From: Cryobacterium lactosi
GTDB taxonomy: Bacteria > Actinomycetota > Actinomycetes > Actinomycetales > Microbacteriaceae
Length of the DNA stretch: 64,000 nucleotides
Direction: 5' to 3'
NCBI RefSeq assembly: GCF_004403945.1
Contig: NZ_SOHM01000031.1
Span: forward strand, 1-64,000
A model generated the notes under the pieces. The model did no database searches and had not been told where the DNA came from. It saw nothing but the letters and a program-made list of their open reading frames with translations. The translations under genes were made by a program, and so were the position numbers. Shown piece by piece: positions 45,881-54,709 of this stretch. Position 1 is the first letter of the stretch. Each line of letters begins with the position of its first letter.

Positions 45881-46768
45881 TCAAGCTGGCTCATGCGGCG
45901 TTGATTTGCCGGGTTCGCGTGGCACCTCATTCTCCCTCGCCTTCGACAGCGTAAATATCCCGTAGCGCATCGCACCGGTGCGGTAGGCCAGGATCAGGCG
46001 GGGGAAGCTCAGAACGAAGATGCGATTGCGTGCGCCAAAGGCGAGACGACGGGTCTCGCGATCGACGAGCAAGGCCTTCACAAGTAGACGGCCGCAGATC
46101 GTCCATGTGCGCGCGACGCGGCGACTGACATCCTCATAGCCAGCGATCGCAAAGCCCGCCGCCATTGCCATCGCCTCATACTCCTCGCGCGTGCCCATCG
46201 ATGGCAGGCGCCCTTCGCGGCAGATCGGCTCGAGCAGGTGGCGAACCTTCCAACCGCTAGCATCAGTCTCGGCGAGCCACGCGCAGACGACGAAGCGACC
46301 GCCGGGCGTGAGCATGCGATGCGCCTCGGCGAAGAACCTGGGTTTGTCGACCATGTGCTCGCTCGACTCGATCGCCCATGCGGCATTGGCCGAGGCATCG
46401 GCCAGCCCGTTGACAAGCCAGTCGCGGAGATGGATGTCCACCTCGGGTTCGGGATGCGCGGCAGCATAGTGGGCCTGCTCAGCGGAAAGCGTGAAGCCGG
46501 TAACGCGGACCCTGCGCGTTACCGCGAGCTGCCTCGCGGTGGAACCATAGCCGCAACCGATGTCGACGCACGCCTCGCCGGGCATAAGGCGCAACCGATC
46601 GCCGACGGTGTCGACAAGCGCCTTGACGGCCTCGGCGGGCGTCTCGCGACCCGTCGCCCAGAGCCCGTGATGAACATGCTCACCCCACACCCGACGATAA
46701 ATCGGATCGAGCTCGTCGTAGTGATCCGCGACCGCCATGGCGCTCTGGGAAACATTGGGGACGATCAC
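45881..46768 (-). CDS. SAM-dependent methyltransferase
   Basis: A 295-aa class I methyltransferase. Motif I is CVDIGCGYGSTARQLA near residue 67, followed by VTGFTLSAEQ, the acidic post-motif region with AWAIESSEHMVDK, and LTPGGRFVVCAWL. The plan (HYDELDPIYRRVWGEHVHHG at the N terminus) is that of the gamma-tocopherol/sarcosine/cyclopropane-synthase-like group acting on small lipophilic or amine substrates. No pathway genes are nearby, so the substrate is unknown. Confidence 0.85.
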   Translation of the reverse strand: MIVPNVSQSAMAVADHYDELDPIYRRVWGEHVHHGLWATGRETPAEAVKALVDTVGDRLRLMPGEACVDIGCGYGSTARQLAVTRRVRVTGFTLSAEQAHYAAAHPEPEVDIHLRDWLVNGLADASANAAWAIESSEHMVDKPRFFAEAHRMLTPGGRFVVCAWLAETDASGWKVRHLLEPICREGRLPSMGTREEYEAMAMAAGFAIAGYEDVSRRVARTWTICGRLLVKALLVDRETRRLAFGARNRIFVLSFPRLILAYRTGAMRYGIFTLSKARENEVPREPGKSTPHEPA

Positions 46769-47348
46769 GCCATCAGATTACAACGCCGATCCATGGCATC
46801 GGAAGGTCTCATCTCTCGACTCCATAGCTACTAGCGTCGTTGCTGTGAAACGCGGGCGCCGGTGCCCGTGGGGTGTCCGTGCTTGGAAGTGAAACGAAGC
46901 CCGAGGGCAGCGTGCCATCGAAGAGGTCACTGTTTTTTGGAGCCACCCTGCGAGCAAGGTGGTGATGGACCGGTCGTCGCTCGTGACGTGGGCAACAGTA
47001 AGGCCACCGGTGTCGCCCAATTCGGTCAGTTCAGTGTCAAGGTGCGCGGAAAGAGCCGTCGCCCGGTTCGAGTTCGCGGGGGCACCCGTGGGAAGTGCCG
47101 CTGAGTGGCCACTGACGGGTTTCGGCCCTGCTGACATAACCGGTCCTATCGGTCAGTTTGGCTGTGGGAGGACGCCGCTGTCTCTCACGGGGAATGATCG
47201 TGCCGCTCATGTGCTCGGCGTTGGCACCTCGTATTGGGGCCTGTACGAGACTAGGGCGAAGCCCGTACGCTCACGACGAACCTTCTCTTCGCGCTTACCC
47301 GCATGGGCACCTTTACCCGCTCGTCGACCCTTGGAGCCCCGCCTTCCG
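46769..47348. other. Intergenic region
   Basis: About 580 nt. Open frames exist on both strands (for example minus 46778-47137), but none shows a recognisable family or a good ribosome binding site. I cannot support a gene here. Confidence 0.3.
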
Positions 47349-47714
47349 ATGAATCTCCGCACCGCCGTCGCCTGCGTTTCTCTCGCTCTCGCCCTTACGG
47401 GATGTAGCTCGTACTCCGACCTTCAACCCGGTTACCAGGACCACCTCGACAGCCGCGACGACTACGAGCAGTCCGAAGAATACCTGGCGGCAGAGGGTGA
47501 GTATTACGCCGACCAGCAGGTGGCCGACGACTTCACCGCGAGCGGGTGGCGGTGCTACTGGGACCCCACCATGAACGACGACTGGCACGACGACTACATG
47601 TGTTCCAACGGCGTAGACAACGACCGCCCATACCTCATCCCGGACGACTCGTTCGTGGAGGGGTGGGAGATCGACGCAGCCGCAGCCGACTACGAAGCGA
47701 CCCTGAACCAGTAG
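47349..47714 (+). CDS. Small secreted lipoprotein
   Basis: A 121-aa protein. A signal peptide with a lipobox (VSLALALTGC, Cys near residue 19) is followed by an acidic, tyrosine-rich mature part (DDYEQSEEYLAAEGEYYADQ) and GWRCYWDPTMNDDWHDDYMC. The frame is open far upstream, but ATG 47349 gives a textbook signal sequence. The function is unknown. Confidence 0.75.
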   Translation: MNLRTAVACVSLALALTGCSSYSDLQPGYQDHLDSRDDYEQSEEYLAAEGEYYADQQVADDFTASGWRCYWDPTMNDDWHDDYMCSNGVDNDRPYLIPDDSFVEGWEIDAAAADYEATLNQ

Positions 47715-48002
47715 GCGAGGGAGCGCACGGACCAAAGCATGGCCGGGGCGCCATCGGTGGTCTGGATGCGCAGGCCAACGCTGTGTGAGTCTCCGCCTTC
47801 AGCCCCGCTCGTCCGCTGACCCCTGACCGATGGCCAACTTGACCGAGATGGAAGGTCGGGCCGCCGGCCGGATCCGGCGCTGGCACCCGGGGCCTGGAGC
47901 TCCTGGGTGTCTGCGCCTGCGGGGCAGCTTCGGCTGGCCTATGTGCGGCAGCACCCGGACCGCCGCTAAGCCCACAACGGAATCGAACCTGAGAGCTGAG
48001 GA

Positions 48003-48368
48003 GTGACATTGGTAGACGGCGAGCCTCCAATGGTTCCGACCCGAGGGTCGAACCCCGCCCCGGCTGGCGGGTGGTCGTGGAACCTCACCGACTACGAGGT
48101 CGGGTACCTGCGCGCATTCAACGTCCGCCCCGTCCGCGACGGGTAGCCGGGCACAGCGGAAGAAAACTCCCGACTGGACCAGGAAGCGGACGGGGTCCGG
48201 CTCCGGCCACTACCGCCGACGCTGCTGCCGCCGCCTCTGATGCGTCCGTGGCGCCGACACCAGTTGGTTCTTTGGGCGTCGGTGGCCGGGGTCATCGTGC
48301 TCAGCGGCGCAGCAGCCGCGGTGCTCGGCCAAGCGCGACTGCGCCGGTTGGCGCTTCCCCGATCGTAG
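48003..48368 (+). pseudogene. Membrane-protein gene interrupted by an in-frame stop
   Basis: One frame reads 47 codons (…GGWSWNLTDYEVGYLRAF…) to TAG 48144-48146 and continues in the same frame for 73 codons to TAG 48366. That second part contains a membrane segment (LVLWASVAGVIVLSGAAAAV) and a basic tail. The two parts look like one protein broken by a nonsense mutation. Alternatively the second part starts on its own at an ATG near 48239. Confidence 0.4.
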
Positions 48369-48490
48369 CCAACGAGGCAAATCAGGGGAGGCGCGCCGCT
48401 ACTCGTTGTTACCAAGACTTGATACCGGTGGGATATGACGGTGGCCCCGCGCCGTCCGCGCGGGGCCACCGGATCCTTGCTGGTGCTCGG

Positions 48491-48697
48491 CTATTCCGCT
48501 GAATTCTGCTTCTTCGGACGCATCAGAATGATCCCTATGGCGAATATTGCAGTAACACCGCCGAGAATCATGGTCAGCGCTGCTTGGCTCGATTCGTGCG
48601 GACCGAATATTGCAGGGAGCGTCAGGACAAGAGCGGCTCCCGACACGACCAGTCCGATGAACAGTGCAAAGAATGTGCGGGACGGTTTCCAACTCAT
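48491..48697 (-). CDS. Small two-TM protein next to the bacteriocin candidate
   Basis: A 68-aa protein with membrane segments at about 8-28 and 40-59 and a short basic tail. It starts 10 nt after the bacteriocin-like gene on the same strand, so they are probably co-transcribed. Small membrane proteins in this position often serve immunity or export; this is inference. Confidence 0.65.
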   Translation of the reverse strand: MSWKPSRTFFALFIGLVVSGAALVLTLPAIFGPHESSQAALTMILGGVTAIFAIGIILMRPKKQNSAE

Positions 48698-48706
48698 GGT
48701 GACTCC

Positions 48707-49492
48707 TTAGAAGCAGGTTGCGACGGCTGTGATGGACGCGCCACCGACGGTTGCGAAACCGGCAATGCAGGCGATGCAAAAGGGGACTCCGACACCGACC
48801 GCTGCAGCGGCGCAAGCCCCTGCACAGCCGTATGCAATGATGGCTCCAACCACGCCGGTTACGCCGAGCACCGTCGCGATGCAGGCGCCGGTGTTCTTCT
48901 CGGCTAGCGGAGCAGGAGCTGCATCCGCTGCCACGCTGCCGCTCTTGGCCTGCGAGGCAACGAGATCAGCCTTAAGCTCGGCGTCCGTCAGGTACACCAG
49001 GTCGGTATCCTGGTTGTTCGTCATGACCCCATCGACGTAGGTCTTCACGTTGAAGAAGCCATCGGCGTTCTCGCTGACCAGCATTTCACTGGACTGCAAC
49101 CGATTACCCGCGCTGTCGAAGACCATGGAGACATTGCTGGTGAAGCTGTAGGAACCGTCAATGGGTATGGTCACCGTAGTGAACGCACCCCCCTCGGCTA
49201 AAATCGTATTCACCTTGGTCTCGGCCTCGACCACTGCGCTCAGCGGTGCCTGCAGCGGCATCGCGCCACTGGCAAGGGCGGACATGGCGATTTCGGTCTT
49301 CAATGCCGCCTCCTGGTCGCTGACGGCGATCATGGTCAGGGGGTCTGCAGTTGGGGCAACCGACACCGCATTGGCAGCGCCGGAGGAGCTAATCAGTAGC
49401 ATCAACCCCACCAGGGAAGTTAACAAAGCGGTTGATTTTCTCGTCATGCGCATAGGACTCACATCTTTCTTCATTAACTTTGTGGACTTCAT
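48707..49492 (-). CDS. Halocin C8-like bacteriocin precursor candidate
   Basis: A 261-aa predicted secreted precursor. After a signal peptide (TALLTSLVGLMLLISSSGAANA) there is a soluble middle part (about 45-195), then a hydrophobic glycine/alanine-rich C-terminal domain of about 60 residues with six cysteines (GACIATVLG, YGCAGACAA, FCIACIAG, ATCF). This resembles the C-terminal peptide of halocin C8, which is released from a precursor whose N-terminal part gives immunity. The frame extends further upstream to TTG 49669, adding a membrane segment; starts at 49492, 49453 or 49447 all keep the signal peptide. Confidence 0.68.
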   Translation of the reverse strand: MKSTKLMKKDVSPMRMTRKSTALLTSLVGLMLLISSSGAANAVSVAPTADPLTMIAVSDQEAALKTEIAMSALASGAMPLQAPLSAVVEAETKVNTILAEGGAFTTVTIPIDGSYSFTSNVSMVFDSAGNRLQSSEMLVSENADGFFNVKTYVDGVMTNNQDTDLVYLTDAELKADLVASQAKSGSVAADAAPAPLAEKNTGACIATVLGVTGVVGAIIAYGCAGACAAAAVGVGVPFCIACIAGFATVGGASITAVATCF

Positions 49493-49753
49493 TGTCAAGA
49501 AAATCTTTCTTTTTTGGTTAGCAGGAAATGCAGTAGCTTTTTGGGCCTGTCGCAGGGCATAACGTTCCCTGTTCAACGCCCGAACCTTCTTCTGCATGCG
49601 CGGCAGCCAACACCAGAACGGAATAGCCCCCAAAAGAAAACCCAGATAGCTGAGACTCTCTGTCAGCAAAGAGACGGCGCCTGCGACGAATTTGGTTTGA
49701 GTTCTTGTTTCTCCCCCTATTGGTTGTGCGTGACGAACTGTGGCATTCCAGAG

Positions 49754-50104
49754 CTACGCGGATGCCTTTGCGGCTCGGTTCGCCGCCCTCATGGCCAGGA
49801 TGGCAACTGCGACGACAATCAGGAAGCCGCTGACGGCGAGAATGTGGCCGAGAGCTTCCGAGTAGCTACTGAGCTGGACTGTCAGGAGTGCGACTGCGTG
49901 GCTACCGGCGATTAGCGCTATGGCGATTAGGTATGGAACGGCAGAGACCTGCGCGGATGACCAAGCCTGGTCGGATGCCGACGTGTACTTTGTCCTGATA
50001 CCAATGGCCAGATTCCTGCCTAGACCGCCTCGGTGTTGATTGATCACCCAACCGATCATTGCCAGCGATACCACCGCGTAACCTGCGATTGGAGGGTAGA
50101 AGAT
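49754..50104 (-). CDS. SdpI-like membrane protein with uncertain start
   Basis: Three or four membrane segments. The SdpI-family loop GLGRNLAIGIRTKYTSASDQAW is split here by the membrane helices. SdpI is the immunity protein against the Bacillus SDP toxin, so its place upstream of a bacteriocin candidate is suggestive. The first in-frame standard start is GTG 50074 (106 aa), which would cut the first helix. Upstream, AAAGGA lies 6 nt before an ATC codon that opens a better N terminus (IFYPPIAGYAVVSLAMIGW), so ATG may have mutated to ATC. The listed end includes this extension. Confidence 0.6.
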   Translation of the reverse strand: MFYPPIAGYAVVSLAMIGWVINQHRGGLGRNLAIGIRTKYTSASDQAWSSAQVSAVPYLIAIALIAGSHAVALLTVQLSSYSEALGHILAVSGFLIVVAVAILAMRAANRAAKASA

Positions 50105-50521
50105 GTCGGGTCCTTTCTAGCGTGGGACTGATCCGAGTCGGTGATTGTTTCCAGCGGGAAACGACCAACTTGACTCAGACCCGCTCTCCTCCGGTTCACC
50201 GGAGCTGGATCCTGCAGTAACAAGCATGGGGACACGAGACTTAGGTCACAAGTCGGCATTTGTGCCCCTTGTGCGCATCCAGCCTGTCTGATACCAGCAG
50301 AAATGCAGGTTGATCAGCCTGAACAATATAGGACGTCGAGGGGTTCGATCATGAGCGCGATGATGCCTGCCGTGACGCGACCAGTGCGGCCTATACGAGG
50401 TCGCGCCGAGACGGCCAGCCACTGTTGCCGGCAATGACGCTAATGGAGGCCCAGGCCTCGGCCGCTGGCCGTGGTCGGCTGCAGCTGCCGTCCGCGGGAA
50501 CGGACCTAGTGAGAAACGTCC
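50105..50521. other. Intergenic region
   Basis: No gene supported. Frames here are shadows. It contains no obvious terminator for the leftward reductase gene. Confidence 0.3.
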
Positions 50522-51109
50522 CTAAACCAATGTCACGGATGAGAGGCCGGACCGTACGGGCCGGTAACGCAGGGCGACTGCCCCCGACCGGAACTCGTGG
50601 CGGTTCACGACTTCGAGCTGGATGCGCTCGCGCAGACCGGCGAGCAACGTCGGGCCGTGTCCGGCAAGGACCGGCTGCACAAGGAACTCGTACTCGTCGA
50701 TCAGTCCCAGATCTGCCAACGCCAGGGGGAGCGTCACGCCACCCACCCACAGGCCCTCGCCGGGCTCCTGCTTCAGCCGCTGAACCGCTTGCCCCACGTC
50801 GCCTCGCACCAGCTCGGCGTTCCAATCGACCCCGCTCAGTGTGCTCGACACAACGTACTTTTTCGCCCGGTCGATGGTTTCGGCGAACGGTTTCTGCCAG
50901 TCACCCAGCCAGCCCGGCCACGTGCCCGTGGCCGGTTTCTGCCACGCCGACGCCATCATCTCGTAGGTCACCCGGCCGAAGAGCAAGGCATCGGCTCGCT
51001 CCAGCTGAGCGGTCCAGTAGCGCATCGACTCCTCGTCCGGGGGAAGTCCTGCCTCGTGATGGCAGCAGCCGTCGAGCGTGACGTTGATCGAGTATCGAAG
51101 TGGTCTCAT
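50522..51109 (-). CDS. Dihydrofolate reductase family protein (RibD C-terminal type)
   Basis: A 195-aa protein of the family that includes the RibD reductase domain and many general NADPH-dependent reductases. The N-terminal strand MRPLRYSINVTLDGC, ADALLFGRVTYEMM, VVSSTL and GEGLWVGGVTLPLAL (nucleotide-binding region) are all present. ATG 51109 is preceded by AAGGAG. It is intact, whereas two further copies (42136-42706 and 45180-45287) are broken. Its substrate is unknown; it stands alone. Confidence 0.88.
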   Translation of the reverse strand: MRPLRYSINVTLDGCCHHEAGLPPDEESMRYWTAQLERADALLFGRVTYEMMASAWQKPATGTWPGWLGDWQKPFAETIDRAKKYVVSSTLSGVDWNAELVRGDVGQAVQRLKQEPGEGLWVGGVTLPLALADLGLIDEYEFLVQPVLAGHGPTLLAGLRERIQLEVVNRHEFRSGAVALRYRPVRSGLSSVTLV

Positions 51110-51502
51110 CTCGTTGCTCTCCTTTGATGGGTGCCCCACGTTCGTTGCACCACTCTCAGTCGATTGCCGGGTCCGTTTCTGATCGACGCCCTAAATCGCG
51201 CCCAGTGTATAGCGCCGTCCCTGATGCGAACCAGACCGCAGCCCCCGAGCGCACGACCGATCGCCAGCACCGCCCGTGCACGATCACTTGCGGCGGCATC
51301 CGGAGGAGGGGATGAGAGGGCCCATGGGACCGCCCAAGGCAGCTCACAAGGCCATCATTTACCCATCTAGTTCATCTCTATATATCCCAAAACGATGGGC
51401 TACGATCGGAGGCAGCGAATCGCCTGGCTCCCTGTAAACACAATGGAATCCGAGGGTTTTCGGAGACATTCGGTAGCGACTAAATTCAGGCCAGAACCTT
51501 CA
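51110..51502 (-). repeat. Diverged duplicate of 45288-45674
   Basis: Right end of the second island segment, aligned with 45288-45674 as described there. There is no gene in it. Confidence 0.7.
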
Positions 51503-51535
51503 GGGGATCGCAAGTTCAAATTATGTGAGCCCGAC
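51503..51535 (+). repeat. Degenerate att copy
   Basis: 28 of 33 bases match the tRNA-Pro att repeat (GGGGATCGCAAGTTC and GAGCCCGAC are clear). It probably marks the right boundary of an older integration at the same tRNA. Confidence 0.75.
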
Positions 51536-51757
51536 ATAACAGAGAGTCTCGGTGGGAGCACTTTTTGCACCGGGACGTTTAATTCTGCTGGTCTTCCAGT
51601 GCGGGACGGATCTCGGGTTCCGGATGAATAACCGGTAACAACCGGCGCTTTGCGGGCTGACTCTCCCATGGCTCAGAAACGGCTATCGAGCTGTGCAACG
51701 CGGCGCAGATCGACGTGCTTGGGCGCGCGAGCATCGTCGCGCACGCGCAGCCGAACG

Positions 51758-51797
51758 CGGGTCCCTGAACCCGGTGGGGATCAGGAACCCGCGTCGA
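51758..51797. terminator. Terminator-like hairpin
   Basis: CGCGGGTCCCTGA and TCAGGAACCCGCG form an imperfect stem downstream of the leftward CocE-type gene. There is no strong T run. The stretch 51536-51852 shows no gene. Confidence 0.4.
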
Positions 51798-51852
51798 CTA
51801 CGGATGCGGCGAAGCCGTCAGCGTCGGATACTCGACCGTCGCTTCGGAGTTG

Positions 51853-53712
51853 CTACTTTCCGAGCGTGAGCTCGAAGCTGCCGTCTGCAGGTTCGAACTC
51901 CGCCGCGGCGAACTGGAGATACAGGTCGAGATACGCGGCGCGGTCGCCCTGGGTTGGAGTGTCATCTGATGGGTTGTCGAGCGGTACCGTCAGCGAGGTG
52001 TGGGACAGACGGATCTCCTCGCCGCTCGGGGAATCGATCCAGTCGTTGCTTCGGTGCGGGTTCGCTCCTGAAGGCGCGATCGTGCCGATCTCGATGGCGA
52101 GCTGGTGGCCTTCGGCCAGCGTCCAGTCGGTCGACCTCAGTTCGATGGTTCCATCTCCGGGGCGAATGACGGTGGCCTGTTCGTTGATCCAGGTGGCGGT
52201 GCCATCGGGGGCCACGTCGTAGAGCCGGATCATCGCGTTGCCGTGTCCCTCGGCGGTGAATTTCAATTCAGGTGTGCCGGTCACTCGCGTCGGCTTCGTG
52301 ACAGGTTCCGACCAGGTGAGGTAGCTGTTTGAATCCTTGCCAGCGTCGGCCTTCCGTTCGGCGCCGTCATCGATGTAACTGGCGTCGTCGATCTTGACCT
52401 CCTGCACACGATCCGTGGACGGCCATGTTTCCTCCCCGCGCCAGGTGCCGGTGTTGTCCTGCACAGCGAACGCCGGCAGGTCGGTTGTTGGCTCGGCGTC
52501 TTTGAGGTGCTCGTCGTAGAACGCGAAGACCTCGTCGTACCAGCCCGCCCGGCCCATCTTGAGCGCGCCGGTTGCCGGATCGACATCGTTGCCACGCACG
52601 TGGTCCCACGGCCCGACCCAGCCACGCTCCGGTCCCTCATGGTTTTCGAGGTACTCCTGGATTGCTTCGGGCTCGGTGTTCCACTCCGTGAGGCCCTGCG
52701 TCAGGAAAAGGGGAGTATCGGTTCCCTTCGCGAGAGTCGCAAAATCGCGCTCGTCCCAGTACGCGGCGTCGGTCGAGCGCAAGTCGCTCTGATATTGGAG
52801 AGTGCAGAGGTAGTCGATGTCGGCAGCGTTGTCCTTGTAGCGCTGTTCGTCATCCGGCATGCCCTGTAGGAACGACATCGTCATGTAGATCGTTCCGATG
52901 CTGGTGATGGTCTCCCGAGGAATGCCACCTGACCAGAAGTTTCGTTCCATGTCCCAGATGGGCTCCTGGGCGACGACTGCACCGAGCTGGTCGAGATTGA
53001 GGTTGTTGCCGATAAGCCCGGTGATCGCGTCATAGGACTTGCCGTACATGCCCACTTTCCCCGTCGACCATGGCTGAGCGGCAGCCCATTCAACTGCGGC
53101 GGTTACGTCGGCTCGCTCGCCGGGGCCGCCGAGATCCTGGCAGCCTGTCGAACCGCCGAAACCGCGGCCGTCGACGAGCACCACAGCGTATCCCCGATCG
53201 AGAGCTCCACCTTCTGTGATCAGGTCGTTGAACCGGTCGTTTGGTCCCGCTTGCGCGAAGTCACCGTCCTCGAGCGAGCCGATGTGGGCAAAGTACGGCC
53301 CGACAGAGATGAGGGGCGTGACCTGGTCGCCCTCTTGAAATCCCTCGGGGAGGAGGACGTCGGCATGCAGTTCGGTCCCCGAGTCGTCGGCAGACGGGAA
53401 GTAGTGTTGCGTCCACGACGCGCCCTCCGGAACGCGCGGGTTTTCGTCGTGCGTCACGCCCTCCCCGCCGGTGACCTCGGTGGCCAGCGTGGATCGGCTG
53501 GCGTTCGAGCCAGTGGAGATCATCGTGGTAGCGATTTTCTGGTTGGCGAGCGTTGCCAGTCCACGATCCGCAGCCTGTGTCGGGCTGGAGGTACAGCCCG
53601 CGATGAATAAGAGGGAAGCTACGGCCGTGACGGCGATCACCGGCCTCCTCCATCGTTTACGGGTGTCGTTGCTGCGTTGACTCTGCTCGATGTCCTCGCT
53701 GCGAGTGATCAA
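51853..53712 (-). CDS. CocE/NonD family hydrolase lipoprotein (X-Pro dipeptidyl-peptidase-like)
   Basis: A 619-aa exported alpha/beta hydrolase. A lipoprotein signal (AVASLLFIAGC) precedes the catalytic domain with VGMYGKSYDAI (nucleophile Ser near residue 224), the oxyanion/Asp region, and GWVGPWDHVRGND (probable His). The last 200 residues form the beta-sandwich typical of X-Pro dipeptidyl peptidase C termini (SNSYLTWSEPV, MIRLYDVAPDG). Likely substrates are proline peptides or small esters. TTG 53712 is the only reasonable start; the frame upstream is a shadow of the divergent region. Confidence 0.85.
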   Translation of the reverse strand: MITRSEDIEQSQRSNDTRKRWRRPVIAVTAVASLLFIAGCTSSPTQAADRGLATLANQKIATTMISTGSNASRSTLATEVTGGEGVTHDENPRVPEGASWTQHYFPSADDSGTELHADVLLPEGFQEGDQVTPLISVGPYFAHIGSLEDGDFAQAGPNDRFNDLITEGGALDRGYAVVLVDGRGFGGSTGCQDLGGPGERADVTAAVEWAAAQPWSTGKVGMYGKSYDAITGLIGNNLNLDQLGAVVAQEPIWDMERNFWSGGIPRETITSIGTIYMTMSFLQGMPDDEQRYKDNAADIDYLCTLQYQSDLRSTDAAYWDERDFATLAKGTDTPLFLTQGLTEWNTEPEAIQEYLENHEGPERGWVGPWDHVRGNDVDPATGALKMGRAGWYDEVFAFYDEHLKDAEPTTDLPAFAVQDNTGTWRGEETWPSTDRVQEVKIDDASYIDDGAERKADAGKDSNSYLTWSEPVTKPTRVTGTPELKFTAEGHGNAMIRLYDVAPDGTATWINEQATVIRPGDGTIELRSTDWTLAEGHQLAIEIGTIAPSGANPHRSNDWIDSPSGEEIRLSHTSLTVPLDNPSDDTPTQGDRAAYLDLYLQFAAAEFEPADGSFELTLGK

Positions 53713-53990
53713 CGTGCGGCGTCGATCGGGTCGGTGGTGATTTCGACGGTTTCTGTTGGGGGTAGGGCAAGGGTGGCGGGGTCGATCAGCCCTGGGCGGT
53801 CCGCATTCATGGTGCACCTTTTGTGTAGGCCCTCGGACGAGCTGCTGGGTTCGCGGCCGTACCGGAAAGGGCGATGACATTGCTTCTGATGTGTCGATGG
53901 TTCTTGCGATCCATGACAACTGAATGCAACGCCATGTTGCTGGCACAGGGTCAAGCGATTGAAAGACTCCCACGCCCGCTGCGCGAGGAA

Positions 53991-53996
53991 TATGAT
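53991..53996 (+). promoter_or_regulatory. -10 element before the DUF1801 gene
   Basis: TATGAT ends 6 nt before ATG 54003, with no Shine-Dalgarno sequence: a good leaderless promoter. No clear -35. Confidence 0.45.
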
Positions 53997-54002
53997 CTCG
54001 CC

Positions 54003-54497
54003 ATGGACAGCAAGGACATCGGCAAGACCGAAGGCCGGCCACCTGCGACAGGCGCTCCTGCGCAGCGCGACACCGCCTGGACACTGCCAGAAGCCATGAC
54101 CGGCCGAGCCAGCCCCGCGAAAGCGGCCGTCGGCGACAAGCCGGTCTTCGCCTACATCGCAAGCCTCCCGCAGCCGCAACGCGGCATCGCGCAAGCAGTC
54201 GATGCTCTCGCGGCCGAGACCCTGCCCGACCTCCAGCGCTCCGTGAAGTGGGGCATGGCGTACTACGGCGTCGGCGACGGCTGGTGCTTCAGCTGCGGCG
54301 GTTTCGCCGGCCACGTCAAGCTCATGTTCATCAATGGCATGGCGCTCGAGCCGGTGCCGCCGGTGACGCCAATCGGGATGGGCAAGTCGACGAGGGGCGT
54401 GGAACTCGAGTCCGTGGAGGACATCGACGAACGCCAGATATCCGCGTGGATGACGCAGATCGCATCCGTGCCGGGTGTCGGCGGGAAGAAGCGTTGA
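54003..54497 (+). CDS. DUF1801 domain protein
   Basis: A 164-aa protein. The N-terminal 45 residues are polar. The DUF1801 (YdhG-like) core starts near DKPVFAYIASLPQPQ and includes AAETLPDLQRSVKWGMAYYG, WCFSCGGFAGHVKLMF and GMGKSTRGVELES. The function of this small alpha/beta domain is not established. It is the intact counterpart of the two fragments in the island (27290-27446 and 37458-37660). Confidence 0.88.
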   Translation: MDSKDIGKTEGRPPATGAPAQRDTAWTLPEAMTGRASPAKAAVGDKPVFAYIASLPQPQRGIAQAVDALAAETLPDLQRSVKWGMAYYGVGDGWCFSCGGFAGHVKLMFINGMALEPVPPVTPIGMGKSTRGVELESVEDIDERQISAWMTQIASVPGVGGKKR

Positions 54498-54649
54498 GCT
54501 CCGGCCCAGCGCATTGAGCACCCTAATCCGAAGCCCCTCGCTCACCTCCAGGTGTGGGGCACTTTGCGTCGGAGGTGAAGCCGGCGGGCTGTTGGAAGGA
54601 AACGTGCGCCTGCAATGCTCGCACTCGAACAAAAAAACTTTGCCCGGTG

Positions 54650-54676
54650 TGTCGAATTCACTCGAACTCGAACGTC
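54650..54676 (+). promoter_or_regulatory. ECF42-type promoter
   Basis: TGTCGA (54650-54655), 17 nt spacer, CGTC (54673-54676). This is the bipartite promoter described for ECF42 sigma factors. It lies 33 nt before the DGPF gene that is cotranscribed with an ECF42-like sigma gene, so autoregulation is likely. Confidence 0.65.
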
Positions 54677-54709
54677 CTCTCTCTGTACCGTCTAACAAAG
54701 GGAGAACAG

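Noticed and set aside
48071..48502. 143-aa plus-strand frame
   Set aside because: Composition is Arg/Pro/Ala-rich without features, and a different frame in the same place gives a better, though interrupted, membrane protein.
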